DNA of 62,000 nt from Symbiodinium natans (Eukaryota > Sar > Dinophyceae > Suessiales > Symbiodiniaceae): positions 112,501 to 174,500 of the forward strand of contig CAJNDS010001902.1 of assembly GCA_905221605.1 (NCBI GenBank), in the 5' to 3' direction. The notes under the pieces were generated by a model. It was not told where the DNA came from, ran no database searches, and saw only the letters and a list, made by a program, of their open reading frames with translations. The position numbers were made by a program, and so were the translations under genes. Below are positions 12,234 to 23,699 of this stretch, in pieces; position 1 is the first letter of the stretch, and each line of letters begins with the position of its first letter.

Positions 12234-12894
12234 TTAGGGTTTAGGGTTTAGGATTTAGGGTTGAGGGTTTAGGGTTTAGGGATTAGGGTTTGGGGTTTGG
12301 GGTTTAAGGTTTCGGGTTTCGGGTTTCGGGTTTCGGGTTTCGGGTTTCGGGTTTCGGGTTTCGGGTTCAGGGTTTAGGGTTTAGGGTTTAGGGTTTAGGG
12401 TTTAGGGTTTAGGGTTTAGGGTTTAGGGTTTAGGGTTTAGGGTTTAGGGTGAGATTCAGTGACATGTCTGTGAGAACAGCAAGCAGGAACATGTTTGCGG
12501 CTCGGACTGCCATCAGGCATTCAAGTCACTTGTGGCCGGAATGTACATGGGTAGCTCTCGAACTTAGGACCCGAATTTTGGGAACCCTAACCTAACCCTA
12601 AACCCTAAACCCTGAACCCTGAACCCTAAACCCCCCTACACCCGAATTTTGGGAACTGCCCACATGAGGAAGTGCTGTCCACCCCCCCCCCCTCATCTTG
12701 CGCAACTGCATCTTGGATGCCGCACAACATGCGAGGCTCATCTCAAGCTGATCCGCAACGCTCTCGAACTAACAGCCTTAAGAAGTTGAAGTTCCATATT
12801 CGGTTTAGGGTTTAGGGTTTAGGGTTTAGGGTTTAGGGTTTAGGGTTTAGGGTTTAGGGTTTAGGGTTTAGGGTTTAGGGTTTAGGGTTTAGGG
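12234..12894. repeat. TTTAGGG arrays including a TTTCGGG block
   Basis: 12234-12448 contains eight or nine consecutive TTTCGGG units (about 12308-12365) inside TTTAGGG; a second clean array lies at 12802-12894. Exon-like islands sit between them. Confidence 0.92.
12455..12775 (-). CDS. two exon-like islands of unknown product
   Basis: Around 12690-12770 the minus strand reads ESVADQLEMSLACC and then AASKMQLRKM, amphipathic and GC-rich at third positions. Around 12455-12525 it reads LMAVRAANMFLLAVLTDM, hydrophobic. Both lie between heptamer arrays and downstream of the cation channel. They might be exons of a following gene. Exact ends were not set. Confidence 0.3.
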
Positions 12895-12895
12895 T

Positions 12896-12968
12896 GCACC
12901 CCTTTTATAGCCCGAATAGAATAGGATCCGCTTATATAAGGGAGGCACCCCTATTTTCGGAAACCCCC
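12896..12968. repeat. fold-back family 2 copy, short
   Basis: GCACCCCTTTTATAGCCC to AGGCACCCCTATTTTCGGAA, next to a TTTAGGG array and downstream of the channel gene. Confidence 0.65.
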
Positions 12969-13206
12969 ATATCGAGCTGGATCCATAGAGCGTTTGCGGA
13001 TGAGCAGAACATCCCCCTACTGGAACGGTTCACTCTGCCGGAGCTATGATTTGACGGCGCTTCCGACGTTAGTTCCTGAGGGTGCAAAAAGGGGTAAAGA
13101 GTACCAGTAAGATAGCAGCAGCTAACATCGGAAGACTTCTTTAAAAAGAACGCCAAGATGAACAAGGGCGTGCAGTCTGTACAGAGTCCAGCCCAGCCAA
13201 TCGAGC

Positions 13207-14313
13207 CTAGTAGAAATGCCGATGCTTCTTTCGGAGGGCCGGCACGTAAGTTTGGTGGCACTCTTCAAACTCACGCGGAAACACGATTGTCAGGAATGAA
13301 GCAGCACGGATCAATCCGCGCTGCTGAAAGTCCAAACTTTCAAACAAGTCACAGACCTCCTCATCTGTGAACCCTATCATGACATGGTTGATCATTGTGC
13401 GGAACTCCACCAGGGACATCTCTGAGTCGTGGTCCAGGTCAAAGTGTTCCAAGAGCTTCTTCATGTCCTCAGACGTGAAGCCATGGTTCGCAAGGTGCTT
13501 GCGCACCTTGCGGACTGCCATGATTGCCACGCGCTGGCTCCACGCGAGGGTAAAGGCACTGCCCAAGATCCCGAAGGGGATGGACAGGTAGAGCAGGCTG
13601 GTAATGATGAGAACTGAGACGCAGACTTTCCCTTCCGATGTGGAGGGTGTAAGATCACCGTACCCCAGCCCGGTCATCGACACGACCGTCAGCCACAGAG
13701 CGGTTCCCCAGTCGTTTATGTTCGTCCTGGGCTCCACTGCAAAGAGAATCCCCGCGAAGGTCAGCGCGATGATTGCAAGAACGAAGATCAACATCGGCAA
13801 GGCCTCAAAGACGGCCCACCAGGCGCTCAGCAGAACCTGAAAGGTCTGGAAGCGCCTGAGAAGCTTCAGCAGCCGCAAGACCGGGAAGAAGCAAAGCAGC
13901 AGGGTGCTCCACGTCACCTGGGAGGAAGGGCTGATAATCACGCCCAAGGCGAGCCGAATACCCAAGGAGGGTATCACAGACATGTCGATGACGTTGTAGG
14001 CGTTGCAGAAGAAGTTGCTGATGGTTGGCCAAGCCAGAAAGCGGAAGCAAAGCTCGAGGAGGAAGATCATGTCGAACGCGAAGTCGAGAGCGGACAAGTG
14101 GGCCATCACGGGATCAAGATCTGCTGCGCCAATCTGTGAAGACTCGCAGAGGGGCAAGAGCACCGAGAGCACGATGAAGACGTCCATGCAGAAGCCGTAG
14201 CACCAAGCTGCCTTTGAAGAGCTGTCATCTTCCAGGCAAGACCACATGACACGCCTGAGCAAGTGCCTTCGGTAGATCTTCTTGCCGACGGAGACCGACA
14301 GGACCTTGTCCAT
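13207..14313 (-). CDS. voltage-gated cation channel with EF-hand
   Basis: Single-frame 368-residue protein from an ATG at 14313 (MDKVLSVSVGKK) to a TAG at 13207; a TTG 30 bases upstream is in frame, so a longer N-terminus on another exon is possible. Six membrane segments are visible: S1 near residue 42, S2 LDFAFDMIFLLELCFRFL, S3 NVIDMSVIPSLGIRL, an S4 with basic residues about every third position (PVLRLLKLLRRF), S5 LPMLIFVLAIIALTFAGI, a pore loop with MTGLGYGD, and S6 VCVSVLIITSLLYLSIPFG. GLGYGD resembles the potassium-channel TVGYGD filter. The C-terminal tail carries an EF-hand loop, DLDHDSEMSLVE, and a second degenerate one, suggesting calcium control. It has one repeat rather than four, so it should form tetramers. 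Having no intron contrasts sharply with every neighbouring gene and suggests retroposition. Confidence 0.88.
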   Translation of the reverse strand: MDKVLSVSVGKKIYRRHLLRRVMWSCLEDDSSSKAAWCYGFCMDVFIVLSVLLPLCESSQIGAADLDPVMAHLSALDFAFDMIFLLELCFRFLAWPTISNFFCNAYNVIDMSVIPSLGIRLALGVIISPSSQVTWSTLLLCFFPVLRLLKLLRRFQTFQVLLSAWWAVFEALPMLIFVLAIIALTFAGILFAVEPRTNINDWGTALWLTVVSMTGLGYGDLTPSTSEGKVCVSVLIITSLLYLSIPFGILGSAFTLAWSQRVAIMAVRKVRKHLANHGFTSEDMKKLLEHFDLDHDSEMSLVEFRTMINHVMIGFTDEEVCDLFESLDFQQRGLIRAASFLTIVFPREFEECHQTYVPALRKKHRHFY

Positions 14314-14560
14314 ACTGGAAGCCTTCGCAGGGAGCCACCTCAACTTCGAAGCCTAAATTCCGAACTTTGAGGCTGAAGCCTACATCTAGACACCGAGACA
14401 TCCTGGGAAGTCTGAGTCCGAAGCCCCTCCCCAGCCAACTTCTCCCAACATAAGAAAAGGAACCGGTGGAAGACTGGAAGAAAGCCCCTGTATAGACAAG
14501 AAGGCTCTTTCTAAGGCGACCCTCGTTCACAACCTGGGGCTGAGGGTTTAGGGCTCTAGG

Positions 14561-14692
14561 TTGGGATGTTCCCCCTGTATACTAACAGTCTTTGATAGGG
14601 ACTATCGTACCCCCTTTCCTAAATTATGATCCCTATGAAGGACTGGTACCCCCTATTCGAATCCCTGTTGGTATAAGGGGGGAACATCCCAA
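14561..14692. repeat. fold-back family 1 copy
   Basis: TTGGGATGTTCCCCCTGTAT at the left and TATAAGGGGGGAACATCCCA at the right, about 130 bases, just upstream of the channel gene. Confidence 0.88.
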
Positions 14693-14861
14693 AATACATG
14701 TAGATACATATAATTATAATAATAATCATAATAATAATAATCATAATCATGATAATGTGCTTTGGAGTTTCCCAGGCCGGCCTGCCGGACACCGCCACCG
14801 ACATCGCTGAGGATGGTCGACTCGCTTCTTGGGAAAGGCTCCGACCTTAGGGCGTGGGGGG

Positions 14862-14945
14862 GGGAACCCTAAACCCTAAACCCTAAACCCTAAACCCTAA
14901 ACCCTAAACCCTAAACCCTAAACCCTAAACCGGGGGGGGGGGGGG
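14862..14945. repeat. CCCTAAA array ending in poly-G
   Basis: Nine CCCTAAA units bounded by runs of G on both sides. Confidence 0.95.
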
Positions 14946-15299
14946 TTCCAGGGTTTTAAAGGCTGTTAAAGGCTTTCCAAAGGGTTTTGAAATGTTTTGA
15001 AGGGTTTCAAAGGGTCTAAAGAGGTTTAAAGGGTTTTAGCGGGGGGGGTTGTAGGGCCTTTGAGGGTTGAAAAGCTTCGGAGTTTAGGGCTTAGGGGCAA
15101 TCAAGGGAGAATGCCCTGAAGCACGGAGCATCGAGCCCTAAACCCTGAACCCTGAACCCTAAACCCTAAACGCTAAACCCTATTTGGGGGCCTGGGCCCA
15201 GGGTTGGAAAAACAAACAGCTGGGTTCCTGGTCGGGGTCGGAAAAATTTGCTGCCATGATTTGGGAAACCATCTGCAACTTATTTTAAAGCTGAAGCTT

Positions 15300-15625
15300 G
15301 GCCAAGCCTAGGCTATTCAAGTTCCTTCGGAGCAAACCAGACAGAAAAAGTCTGTAAGCATGATCCGGCAACTGGAACGTAGCCACACCTGGCCACACAG
15401 AAGACTCCTCTTGGCAAAGCTCGTCCATGCAGGACTCCTGCGCCACGCCTCCCTTTTAGCGGGAGGCCTACAAGCCCTAAACCCCCAAAAAGTTCTAAAA
15501 CTCCAAGCAAATCTTGAAGAGTAAAAACTCTAAATTGGCAACAAACTTTCAGAGGCAAAGAAAGAATCCTGAGAACCCCATGAAGCACCACCCGCCCAGG
15601 TCCGAGAATCACAAAAAATCCGCTC
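15300..15625. other. open but unassigned stretch
   Basis: A minus frame stays open across this interval but is Leu/Gly/Val-rich with no motif, no clear splice sites and ordinary composition. I see no supportable gene. Confidence 0.3.
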
Positions 15626-15670
15626 AACCCTGAACCCTGAACCCTAAACCCTAAACCCTAAACCCTAAAC

Positions 15671-17975
15671 CTCGCAGACGCTGCCTCCCGAAAGGACGTG
15701 GAATTGCCGAAGGGGAGGGCCGGCAGTTCCGCAAATCTTGGAGACACCTCGGGAGGCTTCACCTCCGCGCTGGCTCCTGGGTTTGAGAGGGTTTAGGGTT
15801 TAGGGTTTAGGGTTTAGGGTTAGGGTTTAGGGTTTAGGGTTTAGGGTTTAGGGTTTAGGGTTTAGGGATGGTGGTTTACGAAATTGGGGATACCTTAGTG
15901 GGGTCCTGTTTATACGGGAGTCCTACTATTCTGGGGTCTATGCTTGGGGCCGTAAATCCCCATTATGACACGCCATGAAAGAAGTGTTGAGTGCACGATA
16001 AAACTCCTCATGAAAATGTGGGATAAAGCTCAACAAACAAAAAAATGCTGAGAGGCACAGGCGTCCCAACATCTGCACCTCCGCACCCGCCTTGCACTTC
16101 ACAGCCTCCAGTATTTCCTCCAACACCCTCATGATGCCCTGCACCTTGTTGTCTAAGCCTTAGTGGTCCAGTGACCTGGGGGAATGAAAGATGAACCTTA
16201 AAAATTCTATTGGGATTAGAATACCCCGAAACCCTAAACCCTAAACCCTAAACCCTAAATCCTAAACCCTAAACCCTAAACCCTAAACCCTAAACCTACT
16301 CTACTACCAAGAAGCTGGACCTGGTCCGTTCCTCCACCCCCAGCAGCTGGGCCTGGATCGTCTTCTCCAGGCCCTCCACGACATCAAGTCGCGCGGACAA
16401 GCCGTCGAGCTCGTTCTCAACCTGAGCTGTGCTTTAAACCCTAAAGGGTTTAGGGTTTAGGGTTTAGGGTTTAGGGTTTAGGGTTTAGGGTTTAGGGTTT
16501 AGGGTTTAGGGTTTAGGGTTTAGGGTTATTCATGAATACGTTCCCTTTTTCAAGGAAAGAGGGCAAAGCAAAAGTTCTCCCCAAGCACAACCCAGCCACA
16601 GGATGGCTCGGATGGCCGGGATCGTTCGCCCTTACCGAGATCTGCCTGGTTTGGTTCAGCTTCTCAAGAGTCGACCCTCGGGTGGACCTGTTCCTGAACC
16701 TCCTGATCGCTGCCGCATCCGGTGAGAGACCACCCTCCATGCTGGAACTTGAGCACGGCAAAGGCTGACGGAGAAGCCTGAGTCCTAGACTTGCTGTTGG
16801 TTAGTAGGGACTTTGTAGGGGGATATGGGGGACCTCATTCCCTCATTCCCTACGAACATCTACGAACCAACAGGAAGTCAACCCCACCAGCTCGGGAGAA
16901 TCTTGGAGGAGGTGGCCTCAGGACGCAAGAGCCGAAGACTTGCATGCACAGGCAGCGCCTGCGCTTCCAAAGATGTTCAACCCTCAACCCCAAAACCCTA
17001 CTTAAACCCTGGCACGACGCACATCCTAAACCCCTAAGGCCCAAACCCATGAGGTGCTTTGCAGTCTGAGCCTGCATGAACCCAGAAAGGGTGTCAGGGC
17101 TTTGGGGTTCGGATTCCTAAACCCTAAACCCTAAACCCCAATGATATTCCGGAATCATCACTCGGGACCCGGGCCGTCGCCGGCTTGCTGACCTTTCGGC
17201 TGGTGGGCCTCGGGTCACCCAAATAAGGTTGCTGGGTATGGGGTATAGGGTTTAGGGTTTAGGGTAAGGGCTTAGAGCTTCGGCCAAGTGAGGTTCAGAG
17301 CATGACGCTCAAACCCCCTAAGCCCTTTTCGTTGGGGTTTAGGGGGTCTTGGACTCGAGGCTAGCGGTTCTAACGGTTTGAGGACCAACGCAAGATGTGA
17401 GCTTTCAAGAGCCCTCAGCCTTCGCATGCAAACCAAAAAGGCACGGACTCAGGGCCGCGCCTTTGCACCAGCGCTTTGGGTGCAACCGCAGCCTGAACGT
17501 GAACGAACAGTTGGGTTCGGGTTTTATGGTTTTTGGGGGGGCTTCCAATCTTTAAAACAAAAGTGCCACTGCACCCCTGACAGCATCCCGCCTTCCCTGT
17601 AGCCCTCGTTCTCGCTGCAGATCGCAAGGGGGTGGCTTGCGGTTTCAAGCACTGCGCCGATGCGCCCTTGGTGCCCTTGCTTGGTTTCCCATCCTCCTGC
17701 AAGACCACCTGCGAGATGTTCACGAGATTCTCGGCCCGCACATTCTTCACCTCCCCCGAGTCCAAGCGAACTTGCCACCTACCACGCTCGACGTGGAAGG
17801 ACAGAAGCTGCCCCTGCTGACCATTGAGGTCCGCGCAGGACTCGAGCCCCACCAAGCGAACGTCGGCCCCAGCGATGAATTTCCCGGGCAAGGTCGAAGG
17901 CTCAGCGGAGGCTTTCCGCTTTGAAGGCCTTGCAGCCGCCTCGGCTTCATGTGATTCGGATTTGTTTAGTTTGGG
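15671..17975 (-). CDS. dinoflagellate LNG-domain and coiled-coil protein, partial
   Basis: Minus-strand exons: 17709-17975 (open from a stop; true start unknown), 16321-16421, 16079-16127 and about 15671-15775. The first has a basic stretch (RPSKRKA) followed by VRLVGLESCADLNGQQG, GRWQVRLDSGEVKNV and RAENLV, the short SH3-like motif I know as frequent in dinoflagellate proteins of unknown role. The second reads VENELDGLSARLDVVEGLEK, a heptad coiled coil. The third continues it in phase: RTR|VLEEILEAVKCKAGAE. The fourth (VKPPEVSPRFAELPALPFG) ends GAG|GTTTAGGG, so its donor is made by the repeat array; its reading phase is less certain. Whether all four are one gene is inferred from strand, order and spacing. 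Function unknown; the basic patch might be a nuclear signal. Confidence 0.6.
15872..15960. repeat. fold-back family 2 copy
   Basis: GGTTTACGAAATTGGGGATA at the left and TTGGGGCCGTAAATCCC at the right, with GTGGGGTCCTGTTTATACGG inside. It follows a TTTAGGG array and lies between coding islands of the LNG-domain gene. Confidence 0.8.
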
Positions 17976-20520
17976 TGTATTGTATTTGACATGCTAGTGC
18001 TGATCTTACAAGGGGCTTTTGCATTTCAGGTTTGATATCCGTCCGACAAGAGCAGCAGAGGAACCCTTCAGCGCGTGCATGCCTGAGGACGCGGCAGCCA
18101 TGTCGCTTGCAAGCGACCCAACTTCACCTTCTTTCCACACAAGACGGGTTGGGAAAGCCGGCTTAGGCCTTACAGCGCCTCTCACATGAGCCTCTCGTCA
18201 TGCAATCGCTAAAACACTCCGAATCCCATGCCCACTTGCAACACGGTTGTACAACGCAGCTGCCACTGCTGGGATGCCGGCTGCTTGGCCGTCCGTGCGC
18301 ATGTACAGCGCATGCGTCGAGGCACTGATTGGCCAGCACCCCCCAACCTAAACCCGAAATAACCTGGCGAAAGTTGTATTGCAAGCTATCGGTTCGCTCC
18401 GGATTCAAGGGAACTTTCGGTGAAACTGGGTGGTAGCAAGGTTACAGGTCGTAGTGTCAGGAGACTGCTGTATTCAACAATGGTCATTCTCACCTCCCTT
18501 GTAACGCTTTCCATGAACGTTTTGGCTTAAACAAAGCACCCCCCGAACCCTGCGATGGAATGACAGCTCAGGCCCAGGTGGCCAACGAAAGCCCCAGGAA
18601 GCAGATTGCAATTTAGAGGTTCAGCTTTACGAAAAAGAGGAAGAGTCTTGTCTGCAACGGCTTCATGCCACCACATCTACCACCTGCTTAGTACTAGTGG
18701 TACTGGTGACCAAAAGCCGGCCAAGGTGGTGGTGGTCTGATCAGCGTGCAGGACTGTGCCATTGCGTAATGTTAGGGATTTGTGTCAGCAAGCATCTCGA
18801 ACAACTGTCCCGAGTTGATAGTTGTTGAAACTCTGTCTAACGAAACATACTTGATTGCCACACGGAGCAACAGGCCTCTAAGACTCGAGTTGACCAAGCC
18901 CTTTGACGAGCCTGTGTGGCAGAGTGTTGATGGTGATTGGTAGGTTGAGACGCGCATCGGCGGCACGCAGAAGCCGGATGGCTTCTTCGACATTTTTCGG
19001 CGAGATGTGGGGCGGCAGCCCAATTAACACCTAGAAGGGCCTCCATGATCGTGTTCCTGTAAGTTTTGGTTGTCCGACGGTGACAAATTTCAAGTCACTT
19101 CGAAAGAAGCAGCGCGAACATCCTGGGCATGCTTCTTGGTCAATTGGCGGAATTCTTGAAGAGCGAGCAGCAGTATGAGCAGCCCAAAGAGCGGCATGCG
19201 CCTGATGCTGGGGCGGGATGGCTGGCGGACAGTGATAAAAAACTGGATGCCGGCGAATCTCGTTGCAGTTTGCAGTTGAAAAAAATGCTGGGTTTTTTTT
19301 GGCGGGTTCCGGGCTTAGAGGCGTCAGATGTAGGGTTTGGGGTCCGGTGTTAGCGTGGGTCTCGTTTCGCACTTGCTGGAACAGTTTCGTAATGTAAGGT
19401 AGGGTTCCACACGCCGCGCCCGGCCAATTGTACGAACGGTCCTGCGCAATGCTTCTGGTGGGTTACAGTGGCCGTTGTCGTAGACAAAGGGCATTGCCAT
19501 TTTTGCAGAGGCTGCTGGACCTGCGGGATTCGTTGCGAGATGCGTGTTGCCTGTAAATGAAATGCACATCGCCTTCCCTGCGACTGCCTTCCGCAACGCA
19601 TCGCATCTTGTAAGGTTCGTCGGTAATTTCTGGGTGCGAGGTTTAAAAGACGGAGGACAGCTTTCGAGAGTTTCTCAAAGCTGAGATTGGCGGCTTTTGG
19701 TGCAGAAGAACATCCCAGCGACTTGCGGTTGCTGCTCTCGCCAACTTCACGACCAATGGGGCAGAGAAAGATCAAATACCGCACTCCCCGGGCTCAATTA
19801 GAATGCCGCTCGTCCACTTGCCTCCGCTACGCAAAAGGATCTAATACAGCAGAGCACTGGATGTGCCACAGAAACACCTGCTTAGAAGGATGGTTACAAC
19901 CGAACAGGATCATATCCAAACGATGAACCAAACCTACTGAGCGATTGAAGCAAGCCTCAGCACTTAAACTGCAGCTGCATGACCTCTTCGCGCTTGATTT
20001 CTGTTCGTGCGTATGCACAGCATCATGTCAAAGTATAATTTAAGTTCAGGTTCTGAACACAGTCCATAACTGAAAACAGTACTCTACTGCCATCTACGGG
20101 CAACTGCTAATCAGACCCAATCTTGCCAGGCAAACATTAGCCATGGTGATCAGCTTCAAAACTTTCCTGAACCCTAGACCCTGAACCCTAAGGTTCTCTG
20201 AGACAATTCAAAAACGAAGCCACATATGGGCGGGGTTCCGATAACAAGGATTCTAGTCTTTTGCGTGTAGAATCACCCTTATCTATAGTAGATTTCACGG
20301 GAAACATTCGAGGAGTACTAATGTTGACTTCACGTTAAGGATTCCCGCTACAATTATAAAATCCCGGGGCCGGAACACAATAATATTGCCCGCCACAATT
20401 ATAAAATCACCCCCTTTTTGGGGCGGGGGGGGGGGAGCTACCTAATATAAAACTAATAGAAAATCCTACCAGGAATTAGGCGAGTGCATTGAGGAGGCCC
20501 CTGGCCGAAAAAGCTTGTCC
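17976..20520. other. unique sequence without a supportable gene
   Basis: No heptamer arrays beyond isolated units. A minus frame at about 19400-19596 reads CISFTGNTHLATNPAGP and FVYDNGHCNPPEALRR, which is not repetitive and could be an exon, but it lacks a recognised domain or phase-matched neighbour. The rest shows nothing I can assign. Confidence 0.4.
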
Positions 20521-20524
20521 TCCG

Positions 20525-20623
20525 GGGGGGTGGGGGGTGGTGGGGGGGGGGGGGGTGGGGGGGGGGGTGGGGGGGGGGGGTGGGGGGGGGGGGTGGGGGG
20601 GGGGGGGGGGGGTGGGGGGGGGT

Positions 20624-20660
<37 letters not shown>

Positions 20661-20811
20661 GGGGGGGGGGGGGGGGGGGGGGGGTGGGGGGGGGGAGGGG
20701 GGTGGGGGGCGGTGGAGGGGGGTGGGGGGGGGGGTGGGGGGGGGGGTGGGGGGGGGGTGGGGGGGGGGTGGGGGGGGGGGTGTTGGGGGGGGGGTGGGGG
20801 GGGGGGGTTTA
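20525..20811. repeat. poly-G tract broken by single T residues
   Basis: About 285 bases of nearly pure G on the plus strand, interrupted by single T and a few A or C bases. It yields long Gly/Trp/Val frames on one strand and poly-Pro on the other, which are compositional artefacts. Strong G-quadruplex potential; length may be unreliable in assembly. Confidence 0.95.
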
Positions 20812-21099
20812 TTAATGCGTTATATCGCGAACGCAAAAAGATTTTTTATGCTGTCGTGTACTACTAACGGAGTGCCATTCCTTTGAAGCCCTGTGGCAGC
20901 TTAGGCCTCTTCAAAGGCGGACGATTGCAGCCACGCATGCGCGCGTCTGCGCAAATGCGACAAGCAGCAGTCATGCACGTGATCATTGCAGCCACATGAC
21001 TCAATCAAAATGTCCAGGTTCTGTCTGCTGCGGGAGACGTATCGGACAGAAACCAACTGATGCAATCGATACCATCCTGACGTCTTAACACAAGAAGCG

Positions 21100-21175
21100 C
21101 AGCAGCAGCTGCTGCTGCTGCTGCTACTGCTGCATGCTGCTTGCTGCTGCTGCTGCTGCTGCTGCAGCTGCCACA
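21100..21175. repeat. CAG/CTG trinucleotide tract
   Basis: CAGCAGCAG followed by CTG runs, forming an imperfect inverted repeat. It sits in non-coding sequence and gives a poly-Gln/Ser shadow frame. Confidence 0.9.
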
Positions 21176-21209
21176 ATGAGGGGGGCGGTACAGCGGGCAG
21201 AAGCAGAGC

Positions 21210-22115
21210 TAATTAAAAGTAGAAGTAGGTGCTATTTCAATAATCACAGTCATAATAATGCACTCGTAGACTGTTAATCGTCATTGTCATCGTGATATTG
21301 ATTGATATAGAGAGAGGAATATACTAGTAATAGCAAGAGACATCGCAGTCGTACTAGTAAAATTGGTTCTTCGCAAAGGCAATCATCATAGCAATACTAG
21401 AAACAAAAAGTCCAAATTACAATTTAAAATAATAATAATAATAAACAATAACAATAAATAAAATAATAATAATAATAATAATAATAATAGAAGAGTCATC
21501 GTAATAGGAATGGAAATAAAAAAAAATCACAGTAATAGTAATCGTACGGCAATGTAAAAATAAATACGACATAGGAAATGCTGACAATAATGGTCAATAC
21601 TACAATAATGATGAAATGAGAAAAGAAAAACAACAATATACAATGGTAATAACACTGATAGCATAAAATAATAGTAGTAATAGCAATAGTAATTTATAAA
21701 TAGTAATGATAATTCGGTAAATACTAATAATAATATCTAGTGTAATTTAAAAAGGTTGTATATAATGAGAATAGTAAATAGTAAGAGAAATAATAAGACA
21801 AAATAGAAGGATAATAAAAACTACTTCGAATGATAATAATAACATTAATAAGACGACTAAACGGTAGTCCAAGAAAAACAATAGCAATAATAGTTAGCAC
21901 TAATAACACTAATAGTAACAATAACTGTAACAATAAGAATAAGAAAAGTTGTGGTAACAAAACAACAACTGCAAAATAGGAATTTTTTAAATAAAGTAAT
22001 AGTAATAGTAATAGTCATTCGTAATAATAACAAGAGTAATACTAAAACGAATATGTTCATAAGACAAGAATGGTAACAATGAAAAATAATGATCGCAACA
22101 ATAATAATAATATCG
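21210..22115. repeat. AT-rich AAT/ATA degenerate microsatellite
   Basis: About 900 bases dominated by AATAAT, TAGTAAT and ATAACA units, strongly AT-rich against the GC-rich exons elsewhere. Open frames here have biased Ile/Leu/Tyr composition and are not genes. Confidence 0.85.
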
Positions 22116-23150
22116 ACCTCATGAAAACCCCCCAAGAACCCAAATATAATGCTGCGGCAATTCACTCATTAATCACATGAAAATGGGGGTTCTTTCGGGC
22201 GGTTTTCCTTATGAAGAAAGGGGGAAAAAACACAAACGGGAAATCCTGTGCACATGAGGATTTCAACAAACCAGACAACTATTTTAGGCTACAGTCAGTG
22301 TGCGCTAATCTGCTCTAGCCAGCTTAAGGCCTTTGTAACACGGTGCTTTTGAGCAGGAAGTTTCAACTACGCTGGGCTTGTAGTAAAAAGATTGAGATGG
22401 CCTACTGCCATTGCACAAGAGAGAGTCGGCCACTCAAAATCAAGGTATTTGGAGTAACGCATTTGAACTGCGGCATAAAAAGGATTATGAGAATTTTCCT
22501 GATACTTTCAGACGCATGCCGGAATCCAAAAAATGACAACACAACATGACTTCTCCACCAAAAACAATGTGGCCCAACGTGTAAACGGACGCACCAAAAT
22601 GTGCCCATGTAGCTATGCACCAACTTTGCACCCCGCCAAAGTGAGTGCAGGATTTGAATGCAGTTCAACTGCTTAGCTCAAAGCCTCTGCTGCCTCCAAG
22701 GTTTCAAGCACAGTGCAATCACCTGTGTCCAGATGATCACAGCACCACAAAGATTGGTGGCTCTAGCTGGCCACGATGCTCAAAGCATGTTATGCAGAAT
22801 TCGAAATTGGAGTTTGGTAGGGACAAATTGGGATTGTCAGCAAAATGCTGATTGCACACATACCACCGCGTGAAAGTTCTGGTGCACACCAGTCAAGTCA
22901 TAATAAGCATCGCACAAGTGTGCACAAGATTTATTCTGCCTGCAGGCATTTCACGCCTTATTCACCAATGGGTTCTTCTCTTCTTGCGTATTTTCCGCAG
23001 CGGGCCGCTGGACAAGTGCCTGGAGCCAACCCCGCCGCGTGTCGATTCCGTCCAGATCAGTTTGATTGTTAAATTGCACAATTTGTTGTCTTGAAATTTT
23101 GAAGTTTAGCTGGGTTGTAGGGCCGTCTTGGCGGTCGCAAGTTGCAGTGT
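22116..23150. other. unique sequence, nothing recognised
   Basis: Ordinary-composition DNA with a few short open frames and no motif, repeat or splice pattern that I can support. Confidence 0.4.
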
Positions 23151-23159
23151 AGACGGGGG

Positions 23160-23374
23160 TGGTAGAAGGAGGCAGAAGAGTAGTGGTAGTGGTCGTGGTA
23201 GTGGTTAGTGGTGGTGAGTGAGTGGTAGGTGTAGTGGTAGTGTAGTGGTAGGTGTAGTGGAGGGGGGTCGTGGTAGTGGTAGTGGTGGTAGTGGTAGTGG
23301 TAGTGGCAGTGGTAGTGGTAGTGGTAGGGTAATGGTAGTGGTAGTATAGAGTTAGTAGTAGTAGTAGTAGTAGT

Positions 23375-23410
<36 letters not shown>

Positions 23411-23575
23411 GAGTAGCAGTAGTGTTAGGTAGTAGTAGTAGTGTAGTAAGCAGTAGTAGCAGTAGTAGCAGTAGTAGCAGTAGTAGTAGTAGTAGTAGTA
23501 GCAGTAGTAGCAGTAGTAGTAGTAGTAGTGTAGTAGTAGAGTAGTAGTAGTAGTTTAATATGTGTTGTAGTTGCA

Positions 23576-23642
<67 letters not shown>

Positions 23643-23690
23643 AAGTAGCAGTAGCAGTAGCAGTGCAGTAGTAGTAATATAGCCGCACGT
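23160..23690. repeat. GTA/GTG trinucleotide satellite
   Basis: A long array grading from GTGGTA units into pure GTA/TAG units with occasional CAG. Poly-Thr, poly-Tyr and poly-Leu frames on the minus strand are shadows of the repeat. Confidence 0.93.
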
Positions 23691-23699
23691 TTCAAAGCA

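Noticed and set aside
20453-20886. Poly-Pro and poly-Gly proteins
   Set aside because: Pure consequence of a poly-G tract with single T interruptions.
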